This document shows, in pieces, positions 1 through 12,124 of a DNA stretch of 64,000 nucleotides. Origin of the DNA: Caprella mutica (taxonomy: Eukaryota > Arthropoda > Malacostraca > Amphipoda > Caprellidae). The stretch spans positions 552,627 to 616,626 of the forward strand of contig CANNZV010000419.1 of assembly GCA_947561585.1 (NCBI GenBank), given 5' to 3'. The translations under genes were made by a program, and so were the position numbers. Position 1 is the first letter of the stretch. Every line of letters begins with the position of its first letter. The notes beneath the pieces are model-generated. The model was not told where the DNA came from, did not search any database, and saw only the letters and a program-made list of their open reading frames with translations.

Positions 1-868
1 CTATCTAACATTAGTGAGTAAAGGGTCTATCTAACATTAGTGAGTAAAGGGTCTATCTATCATTAGTGAGTAAAGGGTCTATCTATCATTAGTGAGTAAA
101 GGGCCTATATATCATTAGTGAGTAAAGAGCCTATCTATCATTAGTGAGTAAAGGGTCTATTTATCATTAGTGAGTAAAGGGTCTATCTATCATTAGTGAG
201 TAAAGGGTCTATCTATCATTAGTGAGTAAAGGGTCTATCTAACATTAGTGAGTAAAGAGTCTATCTATCATTAGTGAGTAAAGGGTCTATCTATCATTAG
301 TGAGTAAAGGGCCTATATATCATTAGTGAGTAAAGGGTCTATTTATCATTAGTGAGTAAAGGGTCTATCTATCATTAGTGAGTAAAGGGTCTATCTATCA
401 TTAGTGAGTAAAGGGCCTATATATCATTAGTGAGTAAAGGGTCAATTTATCATTAGTGAGTAAAGGGTCTATCTATCATTAGTGAGTAAAGGGTCTATCT
501 ATCATTAGTGAGTAAAGGGTCTATCTAACATTAGTGAGTAAAGAGTCTATCTATCATTAGTGAGTAAAGGGTCTATCTATCATTAGTGAGTAAAGGGCCT
601 ATATATCATTAGTGAGTAAAGAGCCTATCTATCATTAGTGAGTAAAGTGTCTATCTAACATTAGTGAGTAAAGGGTCTATCTATCATTAGTGAGTAAAGG
701 GTCTATTTATCATCAGTGAGTAAAGGGTCTATTTATCATTAGTGAGTAAAGTGTCTATCTATCATTAGTGAGTAAAGGGTCTATCTATCATTAATGAGTA
801 AAGGGTCTATCTATCATTAGTGAGTAAAGTTTCTATTTATCATTAGTGAGTAAAGGGTCTATTATCAT
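1..868. repeat. 26-bp tandem array
   Basis: About 33 head-to-tail copies of a 26-bp unit with core CATTAGTGAGTAAAGGGT. The array already runs at base 1, so it is truncated by the window edge. Variants (AAGGGCCTATAT, AAGAGCC, AACATTAG) recur in the same order, suggesting duplication of multi-unit blocks. The unit resembles the arms of the inverted repeats at 22.97-23.17 kb, which carry GAGTGAAGGGCCTAT. No coding function is seen. Confidence 0.97.
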
Positions 869-924
869 TGTGAGCTTCAATTTGATTATATTCAGTAAAA
901 GGTGAGTCGATTGAAGGGGGAATT

Positions 925-1326
925 GAAGGTGGGGGAAGTGTAGATGGTGGAAGTGTAGATGGTGGAAGTGCATATGGTGGAAGTGTAGGTGGTGGAAGTG
1001 TAGATGGTGGAAGTGTAGGTGGTGGAAGTGTAGATGGTGGAAGTGTAGATGGTGGAAGTGTAGATGGTGGAAGTGTAGATGGTGGAAGTGTAGATGGTGG
1101 AAGTGTAGATGGTGGAAGTGTAGATGGTGGAAGTGTAGATGGTGGAAGTGTAGATGGTTGAAGTGTAGATGGTGGAAGTGTAGATGGTGGAAGTGTTGAT
1201 GGTGGAAGTGTAGATGGTGGAAGTGTAGATGGTGGAAGTGTAGATGGTGGAAGTGTAGATGGTGGAAGTGTAGATGGTGGAAGTGTAGATGGTGGAAGTG
1301 TAGAAGGTGGAAGTGTAGATGGTGAA
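925..1326. repeat. 15-bp tandem array
   Basis: About 26 copies of a 15-bp unit GGTGGAAGTGTAGAT. Because 15 is a multiple of three, the minus strand is open through the array as a (TSTIY)n-type reading. That reading has no other coding sign and is judged an artefact. The right flank, to about 1470, keeps degenerate GGTGGGTGAAA/GGTGGGGAAGT units, so the array fades out gradually on that side. Confidence 0.95.
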
Positions 1327-1546
1327 GAGTAGATTGTGAAATATAGGTGGTTGAAATATAAGTTGTGGGAGTAAAGGTGGGGAAGTAAAGGTGGGTGAAA
1401 TGTAGGTGATTGAAATAAAGGTGAGGGAAGTGAAAGAGGGGAGGAGATAAAGGTGGGTAAGTGAAGGGGGTTTGGGGAGGAACTGTGGAGCTAAAATATA
1501 ACTTAGTTTAGAGAAAATGCTGTAAGGTGATAAACGGATAATGTCC

Positions 1547-1759
1547 GTCAGTCGGTCTGTCACAAAATACGTTAAACAGACACTCTATCAATAGTACCTC
1601 ATAAAGTTGGTGTAAATCAAATTAATGACTCAAATAGAATATTTATATGGAATAATTATATATACTATTATAAAAGGAGCCGTGTCAGTCGGTCTGTCCG
1701 TCACAAAACATGTTAAACAGACATTCTATCAACAGCGCCTCATAAAGTTGGTGTAAATC
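1547..1759 (+). repeat. Direct-repeat pair of about 75 bp
   Basis: Two similar segments, 1547-1618 and 1684-1759, share GTCAGTCGGTCTGT, then a stretch ending CTCATAAAGTTGGTGTAAAT. They are separated by about 65 bp and differ at roughly a tenth of positions plus a 4-base insertion. They may be two copies of a short interspersed repeat or the ends of a small element. No open frame or inverted termini were found. Confidence 0.7.
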
Positions 1760-1769
1760 GAGTACGTGA

Positions 1770-3180
1770 TGTGACCAAGATAATTAAATACAAAGGATAT
1801 TATTTTCAGAAGCAAACACATTTGCTGCATTTTATAAGTTTTTTGTCCCAATAAAGTTTTTTAAATCAGTTCTCTCAAAACATTTTTGTTGATTCTCATC
1901 CCGTGGAATTTCCCACTGGTCTTGCTAGTTATAAATATCATCAATAATAATATTTATTGTATGTAAGTTACTGAAACTAAATGATCATTAAACAGTATTT
2001 AAAATATACTTAAAAGTATTATGCTATTGAATCCTTTATACGAGAAGGTTGCTTTAAAAAAACTAATTTTTTCAAATTTCTCTTCTTATAAATTTAATAT
2101 ACTAGCCACAATGTATCATTTCAATATGGTGAGTAGATGAAGGAAATTGGGAGAAATAATGAAAACTCTCTTAGCCCTAACCTGGCTATCATAAACACAA
2201 AATTAAATCTTCTTTTACTCCGTGAGAAAGATATATTAGAAATATTTACATTATTTTATATGATTCCTTTTTCCAATGTAGCTGACGAAATATTGAGCTA
2301 ATTGATGTTAATTCTAATTATCATTGGTTAACATAAGAGCACTAGCAAATGTTCCTCTATTCACTACCTAAAAAGTTAAGTTGGAACTTTGAGAATCAAA
2401 AGCTTGTTAGTTTGCAACTACCAAAAGGAGAACTACTAAAAACTCTCCTCAAACTTTATCCTGCGACTTTTTTCTCCAATTTTAGGGCTTCTTCCTCCAT
2501 TTAATTCGACCTGTAACTTCGGCAAATGAATTTCGCGATGGCTCTCGCCTTTTTTCCGATATTATTTACAAGTTTAGCACCTTTTCAGCATTAGAAAGAT
2601 GGTGTTCTTTAGCTGTTGAAGGCTCTACCTAAGAATTGGATAGGATAACTATTCAGTGTGTTCACATTATAACCAAATGGTTTGAAATTAAAAACAGAAG
2701 AATCGCATAACAAATTTTAGTAAAAGCATTTGAAATTTGGTTTTTAATTTCATTATTACAGTCTAGAAAAAGGCAAAAACCACTCAGACACTCCATTAGC
2801 ATCACAGTTCTCGGGAAGTGGGTGTTCGTATAGGTGATATGTCAACCGAAATTTTATAAAAGGTTAGATTAGTTCCTATCTTACCTCAATGTCAACTTTT
2901 CGAGTACTGTAGGTGTCAGAGTGGGTGTGTTTTGCATCATTTTAAACTGATTTCAGAACAGGAAATAATTACCACTGACATATACCGAAGACTCTTCAAT
3001 ATTCGAAGCATTCATCAATAACCATCGCCTCTACTCACGGCATTCAAATCATACACCGACACTTGCAGCTCTATAATAAAATACAGCGCTACATCGAATA
3101 TTAAACAATTTCCGCCTCGGACGTACGCGGAAGAAGTGAACAGCGATAGAGAGGTAAAAAGGTGCGTAGCGAAAGGTGGA
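1770..3180. other. Non-repetitive AT-rich stretch, no gene seen
   Basis: About 1.4 kb without tandem structure. No open frame with coding character and no RNA gene was recognised. A loose inverted similarity exists between about 2680 and 2750 (AAATGGTTTGAAATTAAAAA against its partly matching complement). It could be intergenic or intronic. Confidence 0.6.
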
Positions 3181-3182
3181 GA

Positions 3183-3329
3183 GTGCGCAGTGGGGCAAAG
3201 ATTGCGCAGTGGGGCAAAGAATGCGCAGTGGGGCAAAGATTAAACAGTGAGGCAAAGATTGCGCAGTGGGGCAAAGATTGCGCAGTGGTAAAGAATGCGC
3301 AGTGAGGCAAAGATTGCGCAGCGGGGCAA
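3183..3329. repeat. 19-bp tandem array
   Basis: About eight copies of GCGCAGTGGGGCAAAGATT with internal variants, one unit being shortened (GCGCAGTGGTAAAGAAT). The GC content is clearly higher than the surroundings. Several short overlapping frames on the minus strand come only from this repeat. Confidence 0.92.
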
Positions 3330-3640
3330 GTCGACAAACTGATAAATAAAGAAAGGAAACAAAAAAATGCAAAATAATTTTTACGCTATTGAAAAGGGGA
3401 TTTTTTTCTATATGTTTACCAAATTTGGAAATAATTTGTAAAATTCTAGTCAAACTTAGTATGTGATTTAAAATATAAAATAGAAATTAATTTTTACGCC
3501 GTTTCACCCCTTCTATACCTGCTAAATTTACTAACATTTTCTTATAATTACGAGCAAATAAAATAGTATAGTTAGATTGAATTTGATATATCTTCCTAAT
3601 GTGCAAAATAAGCATCAACATCTTTAGTGTAAGGTATGTC

Positions 3641-3656
3641 GGGGCCATAGAAGATT
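3641..3656 (-). repeat. Solo unit of the 33-35-bp satellite family
   Basis: The sequence GGGGCCATAGAAGATT stands alone here. It matches the conserved core of the arrays at 10.6, 32.2, 59.3 and 60.0 kb. Its orientation is that of the 60-kb array. It may be a seed or a relic of that family, or a chance match of 16 bases. Confidence 0.5.
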
Positions 3657-3847
3657 TAAAAGAGACATCACTTAATCCTCTATTAATCTTCTTCCGGGTA
3701 CTAATCGCATTTTAAAGGAGAATTCATTCGAGAAATATAATTTTAAAATTCTTTTAAATACAATCTTCCGAATCCCGTAGATTCTCATCGGTTCGGTCGC
3801 TCTCTCTCCAACTGATTATTCGACCCCCTTCAAGTTTCAATTTGGCA

Positions 3848-4060
3848 ATGTTCAAGGTGACTACAGGAAGCAATTCGAACAGTTTGCCGACTCTCAAAAG
3901 TTTGGTCCTTTCTCAGCGTAGTTTTCGATATGTAAATTTCAGACGAGGTCTTCTTTTGAGCGGAGTTTCAATTGGAGGAGTTACTTTTGTTTCCTTATTC
4001 ATATATAAGTGGGTGCTTGAAGCCGACAACTCGAGTGTTTTGTCAACAGTTTCCAACTGA
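3848..4060 (+). CDS. Small hypothetical single-pass membrane protein
   Basis: A 70-codon frame starting at the ATG at 3848. A TTG two codons upstream also lies in frame, but a eukaryotic start would be the ATG. Residues about 1-30 are rich in Ser/Thr and basic residues (FRYVNFRR). A hydrophobic stretch follows at about residues 33-53 (GLLLSGVSIGGVTFVSLFIY), then a short polar tail ending in VSN. This basic-then-hydrophobic layout fits a small inner-membrane or ER protein, but I do not recognise a family. No clear promoter or splice sites were identified. It may be a chance ORF; it is one of few here not caused by a repeat. Confidence 0.3.
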   Translation: MFKVTTGSNSNSLPTLKSLVLSQRSFRYVNFRRGLLLSGVSIGGVTFVSLFIYKWVLEADNSSVLSTVSN

Positions 4061-4431
4061 TTTTTGAGAAGGAGATTCAGAACTTTTCACTTCTTGTTTA
4101 TCAAACTTTCAACCTTATAATGAACGTGATGAAGTAATTTATCGCGGGAGATAGAAAAAGGAAATGATTTTGTGAATTAAATGGAACTTTTTGAAAGAAG
4201 TTTTAACGGAAGAAAAGAATATTTTCATTAAACTATTTCATTTTCAAAAATAGAAAAGAAATAGAATATAAATACTTATTGGGTGATTAAATATTTAATG
4301 CAATATTTGAAGATTTTTTTTCTAAATAACACTATAAAGAATAATTTATTTATTTGATAATTTCCAATATATGATCAAATAATTATTATAATATAAAATG
4401 AGACTACATCGATTATTTCGTTACTTTTAAA

Positions 4432-7400
4432 TTAATCCATCTTCTATCATCTTCTCCTTCACTCAGTCTCTCTCTAATACACACTTCACATCTTCTATCA
4501 CCTTCTCCTTCACTCAGTCTCTCTCTAATATAAACTTCACATCTTCTATCACCTTCTCCTTCACTCAGTCTCTCTCTAATACACACTTCACATCTTCTAT
4601 CACCTTCTCCTTCACTCAGTCTCTCTCTAATATAAACTTCACATCTTCTATCACCTTCTCCTTCACTCAGTCTCTCTCTCTAATACAAACTTCACATCTT
4701 CTATCACCTTCTCCTTCACTCAGTCTCTCTCTCTATTATAAACTTCACATCTTCTATCACCTTCTCCTTCACTCAGTCTCTCTCTCTAATATAAACTTCA
4801 CATCTTCTATCACCTTCTCCTTCACTCAGTCTCTCTCTCTAATACAAACTTCACATCTTCTATCACCTTCTCCTTCACTCAGTCTCTCTCTCTATTATAA
4901 ACTTCACATCTTCTATCACCTTCTCCTTCACTCAGTCTCTCTCTCTAATATAAACTTCACATCTTCTATCACCTTCTCCTTCACTCAGTCTCTCTCTCTA
5001 ATACAAACTTCACATCTTATATCACCTTCTCCTTCACTCAGTCTCTCTCTAATACACCCTTCACATCTTCTATCACCTTCTCCTTCACTCAGTCTCTCTC
5101 TCTAATACAAACTTCACATCTTCTATCACCTTCTTCTTCACTCAGTCTCTCTCTAATACACACTTCACATCTTCTATCACCTTCTCCTTCACTCAGTCTC
5201 TCTCTAATACACACTTCACATCTTCTATCACCTTCTCCTTCACTCAGTCTCTCTCTAATACACACTTCACATCTTATATCACCTTCTCCTTCACTCAGTC
5301 TCTCTCTCTATTATAAACTTCACATCTTCTATCACCTTCTCCTTCACTCAGTCTCTCTCTCTAATACAAACTTCACATTTTCTATCACCTTCTCCTTCAC
5401 TCAGTCTCTCTCTCTATTATAAACTTCACATCTTCTATCACCTTCTCCTTCACTCAGTCTCTCTCTCTAATATAAACTTCACATCTTATATCACCTTCTC
5501 CTTCACTCAGTCTCTCTCTCTAATATAAACTTCACATCTTCTATCACCTTCTCCTTCACTCAGTCTCTCTCTCTAATACAAACTTCACATCTTCTATCAC
5601 CTTCTCCTTCACTCAGTCTCTCTCTAATACACCCTTCACATCTTCTATCACCTTCTCCTTCACTCAGTCTCTCTCTCTAATATAAACTTCACATCTTCTA
5701 TCACCTTCTCCTTCACTCAGTCTCTCTCTCTATTATAAACTTCACATCTTCTATCACCTTCTCCTTCACTCAGTCTCTCTCTCTAATATAAACTTCACAT
5801 CTTCTATCACCTTCTCCTTCACTCAGTCTCTCTCTCTAATACAAACTTCACATCTTCTATCACCTTCTCCTTCACTCAGTCTCTCTCTAATACACCCTTC
5901 ACATCTTCTATCACCTTCTCCTTCACTCAGTCTCTCTCTAATACACCCTTCACATCTTCTATCACCTTCTCCTTCACTCAGCCTCTCTCTCTAATATGAA
6001 CTTCACATCTTCTATCACCTTCTCCTTCACTCAGTCTCTCTCTCTAATATAAACTTCACATCTTCTATCACCTTCTCCTTCACTCAGTCTCTCTCTAATA
6101 CACCCTTCACATCTTCTATCACCATCTCCTTCACTCAGTCTCTCTCTAATACACCCTTCACATCTTCTATCACCTTCTCCTTCACTCAGCCTCTCTCTCT
6201 AATATGAACTTCACATCTTCTATCACCTTCTCCTTCACTCAGTCTCTCTCTAATACACCCTTCACATCTTCTATCACCTTCTCCTTCACTCAGTCTCTCT
6301 CTAGTACACCCTTCACATCTTCTATCACCTTCTCCTTCACTCAGTCTCTCTCTCTAATATAAACTTCACATCTTCCATCACCTTCTCCTTCACTCAGTCT
6401 CTCTCTAATACACACTTCACATCTTCTATCACCTACTCCTTCACTCAGTCTCTCTCTAATACACACTTCACATCTTCTATCACCTTCTCCTTCACTCAGT
6501 CTCTCTCTAATACACACTTCACATCTTATATCACCTTCTCCTTCACTCAGTCTCTCTCTCTATTATAAACTTCACATCTTCTATCACCTTCTCCTTCACT
6601 CAGTCTCTCTCTCTAATACAAACTTCACATCTTCTATCACCTTCTCCTTCACTCAGTCTCTCTCTCTATTATAAACTTCACATCTTCTATCACCTTCTCC
6701 TTCACTCAGTCTCTCTCTCTAATATAAACTTCACATCTTATATCACCTTCTCCTTCACTCAGTCTCTCTCTCTAATATAAACTTCACATCTTCTATCACC
6801 TTCTCCTTCACTCAGTCTCTCTCTCTAATACAAACTTCACATCTTCTATCACCTTCTCCTTCACTCAGTCTCTCTCTAATACACCCTTCACATCTTCTAT
6901 CACCTTCTCCTTCACTCAGTCTTTCTCTCTAATATAAACTTCACATCTTCTATCACCTTCTCCTTCACTCAGTCTCTCTCTCTATTATAAACTTCACATC
7001 TTCTATCACCTTCTCCTTCACTCAGTCTCTCTCTCTAATATAAACTTCACATCTTCTATCACCTTCTCCTTCACTCAGTCTCTCTCTCTAATACAAACTT
7101 CACATCTTCTATCACCTTCTCCTTCACTCAGTCTCTCTCTAATACACCCTTCACATCTTCTATCACCTTCTCCTTCACTCAGTCTCTCTCTAATACACCC
7201 TTCACATCTTCTATCACCTTCTCCTTCACTCAGCCTCTCTCTCTAATATGAACTTCACATCTTCTATCACCTTCTCCTTCACTCAGTCTCTCTCTCTAAT
7301 ATAAACTTCACATCTTCTATCACCTTCTCCTTCACTCAGTCTCTCTCTAATACACCCTTCACATCTTCTATCACCTTCTCCTTCACTCAGTCTCTCTCTA

Positions 7401-8213
7401 ATACACCCTTCACATCTTCTATCACCTTCTCCTTCACTCAGCCTCTCTCTCTAATATGAACTTCACATCTTCTATCACCTTCTCCTTCACTCAGTCTCTC
7501 TCTAATACACCCTTCACATCTTCTATCACCTTCTCCTTCACTCAGTCTCTCTCTAATACACCCTTCACATCTTCTATCACCTTCTCCTTCACTCAGTCTC
7601 TCTCTCTAATATAAACTTCACATCTTCTATCACCTTCTCCTTCACTCAGTCTCTCTCTAATACACACTTCACATCTTCTATCACCTACTCCTTCACTCAG
7701 TCTCTCTCTAATACACCCTTCACATCTTCTATCACCTTCTCCTTCACTCAGTCTCTCTCTAATACACCCTTCACATCTTCTATCACCTTCTCCTTCACTC
7801 AGTCTCTCTCTAATACACCCTTCACATCTTCTATCACCTTCTCCTTCACTCAGTCTCTCTCTCTAGTACAAACTTCACATCTTCTATCACCTTCTCCTTC
7901 ACTCAGTCTCTCTCTCTAGTACAAACTTCACATCTTCTATCACCTTCTCCTTCACTCAGTCTCTCTCTCTCTAATATAAACTTCACATCTTCTATCACCT
8001 TCTCCTTCACTCAGTCTCTCTCTCTCTAATATAAACTTCACATCTTCTATCACCTTCTCCTTCACTCAGTCTCTCTCTCTCTCTAATATAAACTTCACAT
8101 CTTCTATCACCTTCTCCTTCACTCAGTCTCTCTCTCTAATATAAACTTCACATCTTCTATCACCTTCTCCTTCACTCAGTCTCTCTCTCTCTCTAATATA
8201 AACTTCACATCTA
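4432..8213. repeat. 51-55-bp pyrimidine-rich tandem array
   Basis: About 72 copies of a unit with core CACCTTCTCCTTCACTCAGT followed by a (CT)n run of variable length. This makes the unit 51, 53 or 55 bp. The last 10 bases alternate among AATACACAC, AATACACCC, AATATAAAC, ATTATAAAC and AATACAAAC. The strand is strongly C+T-rich. Higher-order structure is plain: about 5269-6440 and 6521-7692 match at a fixed 1252-bp offset with only a few differences, and a three-unit 159-bp repeat occurs near 4720-4960. The 3' edge has longer (CT)n runs. Confidence 0.97.
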
Positions 8214-8573
8214 CTCATCAAGTCCAATTTTTCGGATTCTTCTCCCCTCCTCACATTTTTCTCCGACTGATCTAAATAGCGCGGGAGGGCTCCAATAGTC
8301 GCTGGATATCTCGTCGAGTTCTTCTGATTAAAGTTTTTTGACAACAGAACAGGTTGGGGATTGGGGGGAATCTCGGGGAAGTTGTCAACACGGATATTAG
8401 AACCACTACTTTAGAGTTTGTTTACGCTGAGAAAAAGTGTATTGCCTTTCTTATTCAGAAACTTACAGAGCCAACCATAGAAATCTTTGAAACATCAGCT
8501 GGAGTTCATTGGAAGCCAGAAATCTTACTTTGTGCAAGAGATTATGCAACATGTGGATAGCAAAGTTGCTATA

Positions 8574-8746
8574 CAGTGTGTCTGCAAAAAATGTATCCAC
8601 TGCCATCGAAAATATCTTATAAGTACTATTTATAATGCATTAATATTAATCTACGTATCTTTGGTACCAATATATTTAACATACTTTCGTGAATTGATGA
8701 ATAATGTAGATTCCACCCAGTGGATACATTTTTTGCGGACACACTG
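8574..8746. mobile_element. 173-bp Tc1/mariner-type MITE
   Basis: The ends form nearly perfect terminal inverted repeats of about 30 bp starting CAGTGTGTCTGCAAAAAATG. The right end is its complement with one change (GCGGACACACTG). A TA dinucleotide flanks each side (8572-8573, 8747-8748), the target duplication expected for Tc1/mariner elements. The 110-bp interior has no transposase and is AT-rich. It is a non-autonomous copy that would have depended on a transposase supplied elsewhere. Confidence 0.85.
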
Positions 8747-8929
8747 TATATGTTGATTTAACCCACAATTTGAAAGTAATATGATGAACTCACCAACAGC
8801 CTTTTACCAGAAATTTACTTCCAAATCAGAATTCAAGTGGGACAGTAAGTGTGCCATTTGTGGTTAAAGGGTTCATTGCTTTAATTGCAGTCTTTTATAA
8901 TTCACTGTGAAAATGTTCGGTGCCTAAGT

Positions 8930-9716
8930 TCTGGTACCAAACAGTTCTGATACAGAAGGTACCAAACAGTTCTAGTACGGAATTACCATTCAGTTCTAGT
9001 ACAGAAGGTACCAAACAGTTCTAGTACAGAGGGTACCAAACAGTTCTGATACAGAAGGTACCAAACAGTTCTGGTACGGAAAGTACCAAACAGTTCTGGT
9101 ACGGAAAGTACCAAACAGTTCTGGTACGGAAAGTACCAAACAGTTCTGGTACGGAAAGTACCGAACAGTTCTGGTACGGAAAGTACCACACAGTTCTAGC
9201 ACGGAAAGTACCACACAGTTCTAGTACGGAAAGTACCACACAGTTCTAGTACGGAAAGTACCACACAGTTCTGGTACGGAAAGTACCACACAGTTCTAGT
9301 ACAGAAGGTACCACACAGTTCTGGTACAGAAAGTACCAAACAGTTCTGGTACGGAAAGTACCAAACAGTTCTGGTACGGAAGGTACCAAACAGTTCTGGT
9401 ACAGAAGGTACCAAACAGTTCTGGTACGGAAGGCACCAAACAGTTCTGGTACGGAAGGTACCAAACAGTTCTGGTACGGAAAGTACCAAACAGTTCTGGT
9501 ACGGAAAGTACCACACAGTTCTAGCACGGAAAGTACCACACAGTTCTAGTACGGAAAGTACCACACAGTTCTGGTACGGAAAGTACCAAACAGTTCTGGT
9601 ACGGAAGGTACCAAACAGTTCTGGTACAGAAGGTACCAAACAGTTCTAGTACAGAAGGTACCAAACAGTTCTGGTACAGAAGGTACCAAACAGTTCTAGT
9701 ACAGAAGGTACCAAAC
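8930..9716. repeat. 25-bp tandem array of hairpin-forming units
   Basis: About 31 copies of a 25-bp unit containing GTACCAAACAGTTCTGGTAC. GTACCA and TGGTAC are complementary, so each unit can fold into a 6-bp stem with an 8-base loop, and GGTACC junctions are palindromic. One unit near 8980 reads AATTACCATTCAGTTC, closer to the 45-kb array unit. Frames open across the array on the minus strand (V/L-P-E-L-F-G-T-F type) are repeat artefacts. Confidence 0.96.
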
Positions 9717-10079
9717 ATATGTTGCGGTGATTGAGTGGCAATAAGTGTCCTATAGGTTACCTTGTAGGATATTGCAGGATTAACTAACAAATAGATAGGA
9801 TGCTCTAACTTAGATATTTATTGTGCGGTACGTTATTTGGAAATGACATAGTGTGTCTGGCATCGATATAGTCAAACCGCCTAAAAAATACCTACCACAA
9901 TTTGCGAAGGCAATAATATCAGATTGATATAATATCTTTGCTGAAAATCTCATCACACTAAAATTAAAAAATTTGGTCAACATACATGAAGGTGGATATC
10001 TGTTATTTAAATTATCTAAACTGGATAAAGCATATCTAACCATATTCATCGTCATATAATTCATTTCAAATATATGCAT

Positions 10080-10258
10080 TTAGATATTCCATATGATACC
10101 AAATCGCAAATCCAACATCGACCTATTCCTCCTGATATGGGAATGATAACCTGGAATTCCAATCTGTGTGTATTCCACGTTGACGAGTTTGGCTCCTTGT
10201 TCCGAATGAGAGTTGCCTTGGCTGTCGCTTCTGATGCCTAACTGATATGATGTCCCTA
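10080..10258 (-). CDS. Exon-like frame, possibly cuticular-protein-like (tentative)
   Basis: On the minus strand a pyrimidine-rich tract ends in GATGTGCAG at 10259, a plausible splice acceptor. From there one frame stays open for about 59 codons to a stop at 10080-10082. It reads SYQLGIRSDSQGNSHSEQG at its start. That pattern loosely recalls the RR-type chitin-binding motif of insect cuticular proteins (aromatic residues, SDG, EQG), but the C-terminal YxV/GF hallmarks are missing. It may be a fragment, a pseudo-exon or chance. An overlapping frame is also open, which weakens the case. Confidence 0.2.
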
Positions 10259-10478
10259 CTGCACATCATCGGGGCAATGGAGAGAGTAAACATCAAATTC
10301 AAATACACAAATATAATACTACTAACCGACACAGAGTTGTTTGTTAATTATTATGTACTTTGACTTGATGTTAATATGTAACACACTAAATACATACAAA
10401 ATGATTTTAGAAGAACACAAATAATTATCTCATTATTTCATATCGTATTCATGATAACAGAAGTATCATGGCATTCGT

Positions 10479-10508
10479 ATCCTTGATACCTGCAGGTATC
10501 ATGGATAT
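10479..10508. repeat. Palindromic core of the GGGTAAGTT MITE family
   Basis: A near-perfect palindrome centred on GATACCTGCAGGTATC. The same palindrome forms the middle of several MITE copies in this window (11.7, 22.3, 30.8, 42.3, 62.5 kb), but the outer terminal repeats are not recognisable here. It is probably an eroded copy. Confidence 0.6.
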
Positions 10509-10577
10509 AAATTAAAACAACGAGTTTAAAATATTTGTATATCTTGTATGCACATTATTACATTAAATTATCATAAT

Positions 10578-11232
10578 CTTCTATGGCCCCACCATAACTA
10601 TTCTCCTCCTAATCTTCTATTTCCCCACCATAACTTTCTCTTAATCTTCTATGGCCCCACCATAACTATTCTCCTCCTAATCTTCTATTTCCCCACCATA
10701 ACTTTCTCTTAATCTTCTATGGCCCCACCATAACTATTCTCCTCCTAATCTTCTAATTCCCCACCATAACTTTCTCTTAATCTTCTATGGCCCCACCATA
10801 ACTTTCTCTTAATCTACTATGGCCCCACTATAACTTCCTCTTTATATCTTATATGGCCCCACCATAACTTTCTCTTAATCTCCTATGCCCCCACCATAAC
10901 TTTCTCTTAATCTTCTATGGCCCCACCATAACTTTCTCTTAATCTACTATGGCCCCACTATAACTTCCTCTTAATATCTTATATGGCCCCACCATAACTT
11001 TCTCTTAATCTCCTATGCCCCCACCATAACTTTCTCTTAAACTTATATGGCCTCACCATAACTATTCTCCTCTTAATCTTCTATGGCCCCACCATAACTT
11101 CTTCTTTATCTTATATGGCCCCACCATAACTTTCTCTTAATCTCCTATGGCCCCACAATAACTTTCTCTTAATCTCCTATGGCCCCACCATAACTTCCTC
11201 TTAATCTCCTATGGCCCCACCATAACATCCTC
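10578..11232 (+). repeat. 31-34-bp satellite array (GGCCCCACCATAACTT family)
   Basis: About 20 units with conserved GGCCCCACCATAACTT followed by a variable CTCTTAATCTTCTAT segment. The family also makes the arrays at 32.2, 59.3 and (inverted) 60.0 kb. Units here differ more in length and sequence than in the 60-kb array, with local duplications of two- and three-unit blocks (for example ACTTCCTCTTAATATCTTAT recurs). Confidence 0.95.
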
Positions 11233-11317
11233 TCGTGGGAGACCAAGAATTTGACTGTTCCTCAACAGACATACGAATACGCATTACAATTTACAGTTGA
11301 AGAGCATTTCATTGCTT

Positions 11318-11403
11318 CGACATATTTGCCACACGTTTGCTACACGTTTGCCACATGTTTGCCACATGTTTGCCACATGTTTGCAGCATGTTTGCTACAT
11401 GTT
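11318..11403. repeat. 11-bp tandem array
   Basis: About eight copies of GCCACATGTTT with variants (CTACACGTTT, GCAGCATGTTT). It lies in a frame that is open for 84 codons on the plus strand, but the frame starts at a non-ATG codon and has no recognisable domain, so it is not called. Confidence 0.85.
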
Positions 11404-11616
11404 TATTCAAGTGCATGGAGTGCAAATAGGAGTTGCAATGCGTTGATGGAAGTGTTACAGTGGCCGATTTATACCCTCAGGCTGCTCCTGTGTTTGCTCT
11501 GCTGATTAGATTACGAACTGAGTGAGGTAGATATATTACATGGGGATTTGCATCAATGAACTATTTAGTTAAGCATCAGGTATACTATTTACTTATAGGG
11601 CCGTGCACACGTAGGG

Positions 11617-11825
11617 TGTTTTAAGTCTTACCACCAGACTGTTTGCTAAGCTCCTCCTACTTTTTCCACGAGAATATAAGAAAAAAACTCTATATTATTA
11701 TTTATTTCAGTTGGTAACTATGATACCAGCAGGTATCAAGGATACCAACTAAAATAAATGATAAGGTACTCTTTCTTCTTGTATGACTGAAAATGTGGAA
11801 CCGTCCGATAACTTGAAACTTACCC
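11617..11825. mobile_element. GGGTAAGTT-family MITE, left end eroded
   Basis: The right half is well preserved: a palindromic centre (GATACCAGCAGGTATC, about 11730), then TTCTTGTATGACTGAAAATG and a terminal segment ending GAAACTTACCC at 11825. The left half keeps only TAGGGTG and GAATATAAGAAAAAAA, so its exact start is uncertain. No coding capacity. Confidence 0.6.
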
Positions 11826-12124
11826 AATATAGATTAGTATATGGAATTATGATATGAATGTAGAGTAATTCGAAATAAGTGAAATGCATGAAATGAAAAA
11901 GATACATTCAATGGAAATCAACTGTAAATTAAAATAAGGTGCAGTAAAATTTCGAGAAATACTAGGTGTTTAATCGTAGTTTTTTATTTTTATAAACCTC
12001 CTTAATATTGATTTGAATTCGTTTCATTGTTTAACAATCTCGAAATAAAATATATTTTTATTTTTATATTTCATTTGATATACATTATATTTTAGTTTGG
12101 GGCCATTGTCTTGGATGAATAAAT

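Noticed and set aside
892..1563. 223-codon minus-strand frame with (TSTIY)n
   Set aside because: Its length comes from the 15-bp repeat; the non-repeat ends have no recognisable domain.
8354..8756. Two overlapping ORFs of 68 and 89 codons
   Set aside because: The second runs into the MITE at 8574-8746; neither has a recognisable domain and the first starts with TTG.
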